NCBI GenBank assembly: GCA_002408185.1
Contig: DHQV01000023.1
Location: 1-64,000, forward strand
Length of the DNA stretch: 64,000 nt
Reading direction: 5' to 3'
From: Deltaproteobacteria bacterium UBA5329
Lineage (GTDB): Bacteria > Desulfobacterota > Syntrophorhabdia > Syntrophorhabdales > Syntrophorhabdaceae
Shown: positions 54,553-62,171 of the stretch, in pieces
Position numbering within the stretch: the stretch's first letter is position 1
How the letters are laid out: the number at the start of each line of letters is the position of its first letter
Program-made: the position numbers and the translations under genes
Notes under the pieces: model-generated
Databases searched by the model: none
What the model was told of the DNA's origin: nothing
The model's input: the letters and a program-made list of their open reading frames with translations, nothing else

Positions 54553-55680
54553 ATGGAAAGGGATATGAGTGAGTATACGTTAGTTGCGACGTCGGCGTTT
54601 GGGCTCGAGGCGGTAGTGGCGAGAGAGCTCAAGGCCCTTGGGTTTGAGAAGGTCATCGTCGAAAATGGACGGGTGATATTTTTTGGTTCGGACAGTGATA
54701 TCGCCCGGACTAATATCTGGCTCAGGTGTGCCGACCGTATCCTCATGAAAATGGGACAGTTTCGTGCCTCGGATTTTGAAGAACTGTTCCAGGGTGTGCG
54801 CGTCATTCCGTGGGGCAGGTATATCTCCTCGACCGGAGCCATCCATGTGGGCGGCACGTCCGTCAAATCCGCATTGACGAGCATCCCCGCGTGCCAGTCA
54901 GTCGTTAAAAAAGCCATTGTGGAATCGATGAAAAAACGATACCGCATGGAACATTTTCCTGAAGATGGGCCCGTCCATGGGGTCGAATTTTCACTGCAGA
55001 ACGACTTGGCGTCTGTTTACATGGATACAACCGGGCCGGGCCTCAATAAACGGGGATACAGGACGGGGGCCGGGCAGGCCGCCCTCAAAGAGACGCTGGC
55101 TGCAGGCCTCGTATATCTTAGCCGGTGGAAACCGGGCATCCCGTTCATTGATCCGTTCTGTGGTTCCGGCACTGTTGTCATCGAAGCAGCGATGATAGGC
55201 AGGAACATCGCCCCGGGGATAGGGAGGGGATTCGCATCGGAGAAGTGGAAGTTCATTGACGCCGGGATATGGGAGAACGCGCGGCGCCGGGCCCGCAGGG
55301 AAGAAAGGAAGGCCACGCTCGATATAAAGGGGTCGGATATCGACGACTCCGTTATCACAAAAGCCCGCCGAAATGCCCGCAACGCAAAGGTCTTGCCGGC
55401 GGTGAAATTCGAGCGGCGCGATATAAAGGAGCTTGCGTTCCATGCTGACAAGGGTATTGTTGTCTGCAATCCCCCCTATGGCGAGAAATCGGGGGATAAA
55501 AAGGCTGTCGGCCAATTGATCAGGATGATGCGCGAGGCGTTCGATCGCGCCCCAGGCTGGTCATTCTTTGTATTTACCGGGTTTGAGGATTTCGAGTATC
55601 ATTACGGAAACCCCGCCGATTCCAACCGAAAGCTCTACAATGGGCGGATCAAGTGTTATTTGTATCAATTCAAATCGTAG
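54553..55680 (+). CDS. THUMP-domain RNA methyltransferase (RlmL/YpsC-like)
   Basis: A 375-residue SAM-dependent RNA methyltransferase. The THUMP domain (about 55-165) follows an N-terminal ferredoxin-like part (TLVATSAFGLEAVVARELKA). The catalytic domain has FIDPFCGSGTVVIEAAMIGR (SAM motif), GSDIDDSVITKARRNA and VVCNPPYGEK (N-P-P-Y, guanine N2 or similar target). It is the short form related to the N-terminal half of E. coli RlmL, which modifies G2445 of 23S rRNA. The site here is inferred. ATG 54565 (MSEY) is an alternative start. Confidence 0.88.
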   Translation: MERDMSEYTLVATSAFGLEAVVARELKALGFEKVIVENGRVIFFGSDSDIARTNIWLRCADRILMKMGQFRASDFEELFQGVRVIPWGRYISSTGAIHVGGTSVKSALTSIPACQSVVKKAIVESMKKRYRMEHFPEDGPVHGVEFSLQNDLASVYMDTTGPGLNKRGYRTGAGQAALKETLAAGLVYLSRWKPGIPFIDPFCGSGTVVIEAAMIGRNIAPGIGRGFASEKWKFIDAGIWENARRRARREERKATLDIKGSDIDDSVITKARRNARNAKVLPAVKFERRDIKELAFHADKGIVVCNPPYGEKSGDKKAVGQLIRMMREAFDRAPGWSFFVFTGFEDFEYHYGNPADSNRKLYNGRIKCYLYQFKS

Positions 55681-55850
55681 GGGTTGATAGCATAATAAAC
55701 GACTACCACCCCTGCCATTCCGCCCACCCAAAGGGTACCCGGCGCCGGGATGATGATATCCTTTGGCCGGGAGTAGATCATTCAGTCCACAATGTGGCAG
55801 CGCAGATAAAGCATCCACGATGTGGTAGTCGTTTATTTTGCATATAACCC
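55681..55850. mobile_element. MITE-like element with 29-bp imperfect terminal inverted repeats
   Basis: The left end (55681-55709) and right end (55822-55850) are inverse copies with five mismatches in 29 bp. The inner 16 bp (AATAAACGACTACCAC, 55694-55709) match perfectly. The 112-base interior has no coding sequence but contains a 12-base palindrome CCCGGCGCCGGG (55738-55749). It begins one base after the methyltransferase stop. No target-site duplication was recognised. It could also be a long regulatory hairpin. Confidence 0.5.
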
Positions 55851-55921
55851 GTAAGTCGTGAGGTGCAAAAGCAAAAAACCAGCTTGATGAAAAATGTTCT
55901 TAACTCCTTACGACTTACGTT
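55849..55921. repeat. Facing heptamer arrays after the methyltransferase, at the mscL stop
   Basis: CCGTAAG TCGTGAG (55849-55862) faces TTACGAC TTACGTT (55908-55921). The right array includes the mscL stop codon (55915-55917). The sequence is the same CGTAAGTCGTAAGG as at 46655-46728. Confidence 0.7.
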
Positions 55922-56364
55922 TTCTTAAGATCCGCCGTACAATGCGGACATTTCACGGCCAAAATGGGTATCGTCGACAGGCAATACTGGCATTCCTTCG
56001 TGGTCACCTCCTGCGGGACGGGCTCCCGTTTCATCCTGTTGACATTCTTGACGAGCATGAAGACGCAGAATGCCACGACCAGGAAACTGATGACGGTATT
56101 GAGAAAAAAGCCGTAATTTATGGTGACTGCACCTGCCGCCTTGGCCTGAGCTAGTGTTTCATACGGTCCCGGGGTCTTGCCGGCTTTCAGAATGGCGAAG
56201 AAGTTCGTAAAGTCGATGTTGCCGAGAAGAAGGCCTATGGGGGGCATAATGACGTCGTCAACGAGCGACTTGACGATAGCCACAAATGCGGCGCCTATGA
56301 TAATACCTACGGCCATATCGACAACATTGCCGCGAAGAATGAATTCTCTGAATTCTTTACCCAT
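55915..56364 (-). CDS. mscL: Large-conductance mechanosensitive channel MscL
   Basis: A 149-residue inner-membrane channel that opens under osmotic shock. [20 protein letters not shown] is the N-terminal amphipathic helix and first half of TM1. [20 protein letters not shown] completes TM1, and a second transmembrane segment is at about 78-100 ([20 protein letters not shown]). A cytoplasmic helix follows. The C-terminus is extended with a CxxC...CxxC zinc-ribbon-like tail ([19 protein letters not shown]). AGGAGG precedes ATG 56364. The zinc-ribbon tail is found in some MscL subfamilies. The stop codon lies inside a heptamer. Confidence 0.93.
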   Translation of the reverse strand: MGKEFREFILRGNVVDMAVGIIIGAAFVAIVKSLVDDVIMPPIGLLLGNIDFTNFFAILKAGKTPGPYETLAQAKAAGAVTINYGFFLNTVISFLVVAFCVFMLVKNVNRMKREPVPQEVTTKECQYCLSTIPILAVKCPHCTADLKKT

Positions 56365-56483
56365 CTGGGCCTCCTTTGTTTTGAGATTTACCTCTGTTTA
56401 GATTTTATCCTATTATTGTTCAATGACCATACAAAAAAACTAAGTATCCAGTATAATACCTGCAATATACGAGGAGGCAGATC

Positions 56484-56558
56484 ATGAAAAAGATCGGTTT
56501 TATCGGGTTGGGTTACCTCGGAAATATGTCGATGATATACAAGGTCCTGAAAGGATAA
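56484..56558 (+). pseudogene. Remnant of a 3-hydroxyisobutyrate dehydrogenase-like gene
   Basis: A 24-codon frame MKKIGFIGLGYLGN... matches the Rossmann N-terminus of the 6-phosphogluconate/3-hydroxyisobutyrate dehydrogenase family (KKIGFIGLGxMG). The sequence degenerates after about residue 14 and stops at 56556-56558. An intact strong ribosome site (GGAGG at 56472-56476) remains. It is probably the stump left by a deletion, although translation of the peptide is conceivable. Confidence 0.5.
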
Positions 56559-56583
56559 AATCTGGCATCGCGCAGCCGTTGCC

Positions 56584-56604
56584 TGAACCTTAAACTTGAA
56601 ACTT
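56584..56604. repeat. Heptamer triplet before corA
   Basis: TGAACCT TAAACTT GAAACTT lies between the dehydrogenase remnant and corA, the same class of unit as at 8005 and 975. Confidence 0.5.
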
Positions 56605-56632
56605 TCCCCGAGGTTTGGTAACGTTTTTCTCA

Positions 56633-57697
56633 ATGCCTGAACGAAATGCACGCCGTTCGTCCAAAGCGGGGCTTCCTCCCGGGACGCTCGTCCATCTGGG
56701 GCGTCACGTTGCTGAAAAAGCCACGCTTACCATTATCAGCTACAGCAAAGATACCTGCCGCGTCAGGGAAACCACGAGCCTTGAGGAATGTTTTGCTTTT
56801 ATCGATCCATCGATGGTCACGTGGATCAACATCGACGCCGTAAATGATGCCAAAACAGTCGAGGCGATCGGCAAGCATTTCAACCTGCACCCCCTGCTCC
56901 TGGAAGATATCATGAACACGGGGCAACGGCCGAAGATGGATGAGTATGAAGACCATCTCTTTCTTGTCCTGAAGATGCTGTTGATAAACGTCGATACAAG
57001 GTCACCAGAGGCTGACCAGATAAGCTTTGTGCTCGGCAGGAACTATCTCGTAACCTTTTTGGAAAGGCAGAGCGATGTGTTTCTCCCAGCAAAAGAGAGA
57101 CTTCAAACCGAAAGCTCGCGGATCCGGAAGAGCGGCCCTGATTACCTGCTTTACACCCTCGTCGATATTATCGTGGATAATTATTTCGCTATTATCGACA
57201 AAGGCAGCGAGATACTTGATGAGCTCGAATCCAAGGTCATTGCGGGTGCGCAGAGAGAAACCCTTATCGAGATCCAGAAACGGAAAAGGGATTTCATTTT
57301 CCTCAGGAAATCGATATCGCCTCTGCGGGATGTACTATTGGCACTTCAAAGAAAGGATACCAGCCTTGTCTCGCCATCATTGATCATGTTCTTCAGGGAT
57401 ATTGGGGACCATTCCGTCCACGTTATCGACAGTATTGAAACAGCGCGTGAAATGCTCTCAGGTATGCTAGACATCTATCTTTCCAGTGTGAGCAACCGGT
57501 TGAACGAGGTCATGAAGGTGCTCACGATCATATCGACCATATTTATACCCCTGACATTCATTGCCGGCGTGTACGGTATGAACTTTCATAATATGCCGGA
57601 GATCGGATGGCCATATGGCTATTACGCCAGCCTCGTTCTCATGGCATTCGTCGTCATAACAATGCTCATCTTTTTTCGGAAGAAGAAGTGGTTTTAG
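56633..57697 (+). CDS. corA: CorA-family magnesium/cobalt channel
   Basis: A 354-residue inner-membrane divalent-cation channel. A large cytoplasmic domain (LLEDIMNTGQRPKMDEYEDH) is followed by a long helix (about 240-300). Two C-terminal membrane segments follow, with the YGMNF signature (GVYGMNFHNMPE) that forms the selectivity filter, and a basic tail (RKKKWF). ATG 56633 is the first good Met. An in-frame TTG at 56615 lies too close to GAGG to be preferred. The pentameric CorA family is recognised by the GMN motif. Confidence 0.93.
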   Translation: MPERNARRSSKAGLPPGTLVHLGRHVAEKATLTIISYSKDTCRVRETTSLEECFAFIDPSMVTWINIDAVNDAKTVEAIGKHFNLHPLLLEDIMNTGQRPKMDEYEDHLFLVLKMLLINVDTRSPEADQISFVLGRNYLVTFLERQSDVFLPAKERLQTESSRIRKSGPDYLLYTLVDIIVDNYFAIIDKGSEILDELESKVIAGAQRETLIEIQKRKRDFIFLRKSISPLRDVLLALQRKDTSLVSPSLIMFFRDIGDHSVHVIDSIETAREMLSGMLDIYLSSVSNRLNEVMKVLTIISTIFIPLTFIAGVYGMNFHNMPEIGWPYGYYASLVLMAFVVITMLIFFRKKKWF

Positions 57698-57716
57698 TTT
57701 GACCATCTGCGGTGGT

Positions 57717-57815
57717 CTCTCAGGTCTCAAGTCTCAAGCAATAATTAATAAATATTCCGGCGTTCGGTGGAATGAATGATATTGTTTTTTTTACCTGAGA
57801 CCTGATACTTGAGAC
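57717..57815. repeat. Facing heptamer arrays after corA
   Basis: CTCTCAG GTCTCAA GTCTCAA (57717-57737) faces CTGAGAC CTGATAC TTGAGAC (57795-57815). Together they form an imperfect inverted repeat of about 21 bp between the convergent corA and DUF362 genes. A T8 run (57785-57792) lies in the spacer. Confidence 0.75.
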
Positions 57816-57821
57816 GCTTCA

Positions 57822-58925
57822 TCATATTTTCTGAAGTGTGTATTTTCTGGTTCCCAGTCCCAGTTTTTCGGCGTGGGCGAGTTGGACGCTCCAGTCTATA
57901 CGTGGGTAGAGGGCGCGCCACTTGTCGGCCCCCGGGGCCGATATATCTTTGATAGCACATCCGGGCAGGGATACTTCGTTGTTGACCATGTCGCAGGACG
58001 CCTGGTCAATGGAAACTGGGTCGGCGGATGCAAGGATGCCGATATCGCGAACGATAGGCGAGTCACTGTGCGGATAACAGTCGCAGGCAGGGCTTACCTG
58101 TACCACGAAATTAATGAAAAGGGACTTTTTTGTCTTATTTTGCAAAGCACCTGCGGCGTACTCCATCATCTTTTTCTGGAATATGTCGGGATGCTCGTTC
58201 CATTGGATCTCTATGGCATGCGAGGGGCAGATAAGAATACATTCGCCGCATCCGATGCACTTCTTCCCGTCGATGGAAGCCTTCTTTGATTCGACCCAGA
58301 TGGCACCCGACGGACAGTACCCCTTGCACAACTTGCATCCCTTGCAATTTTCCGGGTTTACCTTCGGGGCGACGGTAGAGTGCTGAACGAGCTTGCCCTC
58401 TCGCGTCGCACACCCCATGCCGATGTTCTTCAGAGCCCCGCCGAACCCCGACAGCTCATGAGCCTTAAAATGGGTAACCACCACAAGCGCATCGGCATCG
58501 GCGATCTCTTTGGCTATGTGCACCTCCCTAAGGACCTCTCCATCGATGGCGACCCTGGCGCCGCTCATGCCGCGCAGGCCATCTGCTATTATCAGTGGGC
58601 ATTCAACGCATGAATAATCGAAACCGTTTTGTATCGCTGTGGCGAGATGGTTTACCGTATCGCTTCGGGAGCCCGTATAGAGCGTATTCGTATCGGTGAG
58701 GAAGGGTTTGCCTCCCGCTTCCTTCAACCGCTTTACAATACTGCGCAGGAATACCGGCCTTACATAGGTTGTATTGCCCGCTTCACCAAAATGAAGCTTC
58801 ACCGCAACGAGGTCGTGCTTTCTGATCTTTACATCGATCTTCGATCTGTTCATAAGATCGACAACCTTGTCGAGGAGATTGCGATTCGGTGTCGTGCGCA
58901 AATCCGTGAAGTATACCTTGCTCAT
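57822..58925 (-). CDS. DUF362 iron-sulfur protein
   Basis: A 367-residue protein with a DUF362 domain (about 1-185: VYFTDLRTTPNRNLLDKVVD, VAVKLHFGEAGNTTYVRPVF) and an inserted 2[4Fe-4S] ferredoxin pair near 190-245 (CKGCKLCKGYCPSGAI and CIGCGECILICPSHAI). This domain pair is common in strict anaerobes; its reaction is unknown. ATG 58925 has AGGAGC upstream; the frame is open seven codons further. It diverges from the acyl-CoA dehydrogenase with a short shared control region, and converges with corA. Confidence 0.82.
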   Translation of the reverse strand: MSKVYFTDLRTTPNRNLLDKVVDLMNRSKIDVKIRKHDLVAVKLHFGEAGNTTYVRPVFLRSIVKRLKEAGGKPFLTDTNTLYTGSRSDTVNHLATAIQNGFDYSCVECPLIIADGLRGMSGARVAIDGEVLREVHIAKEIADADALVVVTHFKAHELSGFGGALKNIGMGCATREGKLVQHSTVAPKVNPENCKGCKLCKGYCPSGAIWVESKKASIDGKKCIGCGECILICPSHAIEIQWNEHPDIFQKKMMEYAAGALQNKTKKSLFINFVVQVSPACDCYPHSDSPIVRDIGILASADPVSIDQASCDMVNNEVSLPGCAIKDISAPGADKWRALYPRIDWSVQLAHAEKLGLGTRKYTLQKI

Positions 58926-59007
58926 AATGGCTCCTTTTTTATTCACATTACAGGGAAATTATGTTAGAAGTAAAACACTTTTGTCAACATGTAAGGAGGT
59001 TTTACGG

Positions 59008-60186
59008 ATGCTAAATCTTTCGGATAAGCACGGCATGATACAGAAAATAGCTGAAAAATTAGCAAAGGAAAAAGTTGCCCCGAGGGCAAAAGAGATAGAT
59101 CAGACAGGCGCATTCCCTTGGGACCTTGTGGACATCTATAAGAAACATGGCTTCCTGTACCTTATGCTCCCCGAGAAGTTCGGGGGCCTCGACGGTGACA
59201 TTACATCCCTGTGTCTCGTGATTGAGGAACTGGCAAAAGTGTCCGGTGCATCGTCCCTTGTCCCGCTTGCACATAACGTCGGGATTATGCCCATAATGGT
59301 AGCGGCAAATGAGGAGCAAAAAGAATATATATACAACAAAATATGTGAACCCGATAAGATGTACCTCGTTGCATTTGCCCTGACCGAGCCCGATGCAGGT
59401 TCGGACGCGTCCCACATGAGGACCACGGCAGTAAAGGAAGGGGACCACTATTACCTTAACGGCAAGAAATCAATGATAACTAACGGGGCGAATGCCCAGT
59501 TCTATTCTGTGTTTGCTGCCACTAATCCTTCGAAACGGACGCAGGGCATATCCGCCTTTTACGTCGAAAAGGATTATCCCGGTGTCATTATCGGCAAAAG
59601 CGAAGACAAGATGGGGATGATCGGGTCGGACATAACCGAACTTATCTTTGACAACGTGCGGCTGGAAAAGGAAAACCTGCTCGGCAAAGAGGGGCAGGGA
59701 TGGGATATCGCGATGTCGACACTGAACCTCTCGAGGCCGGCTGTCGGTGCTCAGGCTGTCGGCATAGCACAGGGTGCCCTGGATTTTGCAGTGGAATACG
59801 CCTGGAAAAGGGTGCAGTTCGGGCAGAAACTGGCCGATTTCGAGGGTATCCAGTTCATGGTGGCGGATATGGCCACAGGTGTGGAGGCTGCGCGGGCACT
59901 CGTCTATGACGCCGCCCATCTACTCGACATGAAGGTGTATGAAAGGGACAAGATGAGCGCCATCGGTGTCGACAAGCTTTCGGCCATGGCAAAGGTATAT
60001 TCGGCCGATGTGGCGATGAAGGTCACGACCGATGCGGTCCAGATACTGGGCGGGTATGGTTACACGAAGGAGTATCCTGTAGAGAGAATGATGCGCGATG
60101 CAAAGGCAACTCAGATATATGAAGGCACGAACCAGGTGCAAAGGATAGTCATCGCCCGCGATATCTTCCGTAACTTCATGTCATAG
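59008..60186 (+). CDS. Acyl-CoA dehydrogenase
   Basis: A 392-residue flavoenzyme that oxidises an acyl-CoA to the 2-enoyl-CoA. Motifs are FALTEPDAGSDASHMRTTAV (FAD-contacting), GYGYTKEYPVERMMRDAKAT, and QIYEGTNQVQRIVIARDIF with the catalytic-base Glu region typical of short-chain and glutaryl-type enzymes. AAGGAGG at 58993 supports ATG 59008; longer upstream readings enter the divergent gene. Which acyl-CoA is used cannot be read from the sequence, and no ETF genes are adjacent. It would feed a beta-oxidation or aromatic/fatty-acid degradation route. Confidence 0.94.
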   Translation: MLNLSDKHGMIQKIAEKLAKEKVAPRAKEIDQTGAFPWDLVDIYKKHGFLYLMLPEKFGGLDGDITSLCLVIEELAKVSGASSLVPLAHNVGIMPIMVAANEEQKEYIYNKICEPDKMYLVAFALTEPDAGSDASHMRTTAVKEGDHYYLNGKKSMITNGANAQFYSVFAATNPSKRTQGISAFYVEKDYPGVIIGKSEDKMGMIGSDITELIFDNVRLEKENLLGKEGQGWDIAMSTLNLSRPAVGAQAVGIAQGALDFAVEYAWKRVQFGQKLADFEGIQFMVADMATGVEAARALVYDAAHLLDMKVYERDKMSAIGVDKLSAMAKVYSADVAMKVTTDAVQILGGYGYTKEYPVERMMRDAKATQIYEGTNQVQRIVIARDIFRNFMS

Positions 60187-60227
60187 GAATGCCCGCCACA
60201 GCGCCCGACATCAAAATGAATGACAAA

Positions 60228-60261
60228 AAAGCCCGGATAATCGACGAATTATCCGGGCTTT
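60228..60261. terminator. Bidirectional terminator between acyl-CoA dehydrogenase and GYD gene
   Basis: AAAGCCCGGATAAT pairs perfectly with ATTATCCGGGCTTT (14 bp, 6-base loop), with A-run before and T-rich sequence after, ideal for two convergent genes. Confidence 0.9.
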
Positions 60262-60279
60262 AAAATTTTCCTATTCTCG

Positions 60280-60564
60280 TTATCCCATTTTTTCCACGAA
60301 TTCGAATACGGGTATAGCGGATAGCGTCGTGATCTCGACTGTGCCGCGCGAGCCGAACTCCGTGGAAACGCGGGCTATCGTCTCGTTGTCGGGAGCTTCA
60401 ACAATGTTTATGAAATCGTATTTTCCCAACACTGCGTACTGAGCAAGGACCTTCGCTCCCATTTTTTCGATCTCCTGATCGACCTCTTTGATCCGTTCAG
60501 GATGGTTCTTGATCGTTTTGCGCCCCTCATTGGTCAATTTGCTGACGAGAATGTATATCGGCAT
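60280..60564 (-). CDS. GYD domain protein
   Basis: A 94-residue protein of the GYD family (PIYILVSKLTNEGRKTIKNH, then LGKYDFINIVEAPDNETIA, named for the G-x-Y-D motif, here GKYDF). It is a ferredoxin-like alpha/beta fold with unknown function, often near CO2/CoA metabolism genes. ATG 60564 has GGGGTG upstream; the frame is open 26 codons further without a ribosome site. It stands alone, converging with the dehydrogenase. Confidence 0.8.
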   Translation of the reverse strand: MPIYILVSKLTNEGRKTIKNHPERIKEVDQEIEKMGAKVLAQYAVLGKYDFINIVEAPDNETIARVSTEFGSRGTVEITTLSAIPVFEFVEKMG

Positions 60565-60676
60565 ATGATCACCCCTATTTATTTTTGACAATATTATAAT
60601 AAGGGGTCGCCATATTGCAAGACGTTTTTCCGCAAAGATCACCCGGGGAACGAGCGCGCACGCATGACGTAGATGG

Positions 60677-60705
60677 TTGAAACTTCATCGGTATTGTAGT
60701 ATCAT
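60677..60705 (+). promoter_or_regulatory. Probable sigma-70 promoter of ctpA
   Basis: TTGAAA and TATCAT separated by 17 bases, ending 18 bases before ATG 60724 with CGGAGG as ribosome site. Confidence 0.55.
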
Positions 60706-60723
60706 CATCAACACGGAGGTAGC

Positions 60724-62037
60724 ATGAGCAAAAAAACCAAGGTCTTCTTAAGCCTCTTTTTTGTGTCCGTCTTTCTCCTCGGGATCCTGATCGGTGCCCA
60801 GGGTAAAAAGACGGCGCAGGGAGGGGAGAACAAGGAGATTTATGAATACCTGAGGACTTTCTCCGATGTCATTGACCTTGTCAAGCGCAATTATGTAGAA
60901 GAGGTCAAGGATAAGGATATCGTATATGCCGCAATCAAGGGCATACTCGAGTCCCTCGATCCGCATTCATCATTTCTTCCGCCTGATATGTACAAAGAGA
61001 TGCAGACCGATACGAAAGGGGAATTTGGTGGGATAGGGATCGAGATCACGCTCAAGGACGGTTTTCCGACAGTTATTACGCCGATAGAAGACACACCGGC
61101 CTTCAAGGCCGGCATGAAGGCGGGCGATCACATCGTCAAGATCGACGGGAAAAATACGAAGAATATGAGCCTGATGGACGTCGTGAAACTCATCAGGGGA
61201 CCGAAGGGCAAGGCTGTTACGCTGACAGTTGCCAGGGAAGGGACCCAGGGGCTGAAGGAATACACGGTCGTCCGTGACACGATAACCGTCAAAAGCGTCA
61301 AATTTCGAATGCTTTCCGATGACTATGGATACATCCGGCTGGCACAGTTCCAGGAGAAAACGTCGAAAGACTTGGACAATGCGCTGAAAGAGCTCGAAAA
61401 AGACAACAAGGGCAAGCCGCTTAAAGGATTAGTCCTTGACCTGAGGAACGATCCGGGGGGCCTTCTTGAACAGGCTGTAGAGGTGTCGGACAAGTTTCTT
61501 TCAGAAGGCCTTATTGTATCGATCGAAGGAAGGGCAGGCAAGCGCGGCGCGGACGAGAACAAGATGAAATTTTATGCACAGAAGAAGGGCGTCAAATACG
61601 CAGGCCCTATGGTCGTTCTCGTTAACGAGGGCAGCGCAAGCGCTTCAGAGATCGTTGCCGGGGCGTTGCAGGATTACAAGCGCGCTGTCATCGTGGGCAC
61701 AAAGAGCTTTGGAAAAGGTTCGGTCCAGACCATATTCCCGCTTGGCGACGGCTCCGCAGTGAGGCTCACGACGGCGAAATATTATACACCGAAGGGCAGG
61801 TCGATCCAGTCAGAGGGCATTGTCCCGGACATTACGGTTGAGAACAATTTCGTAAAATCACGGGAAAAGATGACCCCGCTTACCGAAAAAGACCTTGAGA
61901 AAAAAACGGATAGAAATCCTGTCCCGAAAAGGCCGGAAGATTTTTCGATCAAGAATCTCGAAGATGAGGATTTTCAGCTTTACATGGGTTTTCAGATCTT
62001 AAAAGGTTGGGAGGCGCTAAGGGGTAAGGCCTCCTGA
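60724..62037 (+). CDS. ctpA: C-terminal processing peptidase (S41 family)
   Basis: A 437-residue periplasmic protease. A signal/anchor (VFLSLFFVSVFLLGILIGAQ) is followed by a PDZ domain (GGIGIEITLKDGFPTVITPI ... KAGDHIVKIDG region) and the S41 core. The catalytic Ser is in VLVNEGSASASEIVAGALQD and the Lys in IVGTKSFGKGSVQTIFPLGD. The enzyme trims C-termini of envelope proteins, for example lipoproteins or penicillin-binding proteins. Its own promoter and the following intrinsic terminator make it a single-gene transcript. Confidence 0.94.
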   Translation: MSKKTKVFLSLFFVSVFLLGILIGAQGKKTAQGGENKEIYEYLRTFSDVIDLVKRNYVEEVKDKDIVYAAIKGILESLDPHSSFLPPDMYKEMQTDTKGEFGGIGIEITLKDGFPTVITPIEDTPAFKAGMKAGDHIVKIDGKNTKNMSLMDVVKLIRGPKGKAVTLTVAREGTQGLKEYTVVRDTITVKSVKFRMLSDDYGYIRLAQFQEKTSKDLDNALKELEKDNKGKPLKGLVLDLRNDPGGLLEQAVEVSDKFLSEGLIVSIEGRAGKRGADENKMKFYAQKKGVKYAGPMVVLVNEGSASASEIVAGALQDYKRAVIVGTKSFGKGSVQTIFPLGDGSAVRLTTAKYYTPKGRSIQSEGIVPDITVENNFVKSREKMTPLTEKDLEKKTDRNPVPKRPEDFSIKNLEDEDFQLYMGFQILKGWEALRGKAS

Positions 62038-62056
62038 CACATGTCAGGACGATCAT

Positions 62057-62095
62057 AAACGGGTGAAACTTTTTGCAGGTTTTACCCGTTTTTTT
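62057..62095 (+). terminator. Intrinsic terminator after ctpA
   Basis: AAACGGGTGAAAC pairs with GTTTTACCCGTTT (one G-T pair, 9-base loop), followed by a T-run to 62095. Confidence 0.9.
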
Positions 62096-62171
62096 GACCC
62101 CCGCCCTTCCTGCATTATCTTTTGAAGAACGACGGTTGGGCGTTCACACACAACATACTTAAGGAGGGCAA

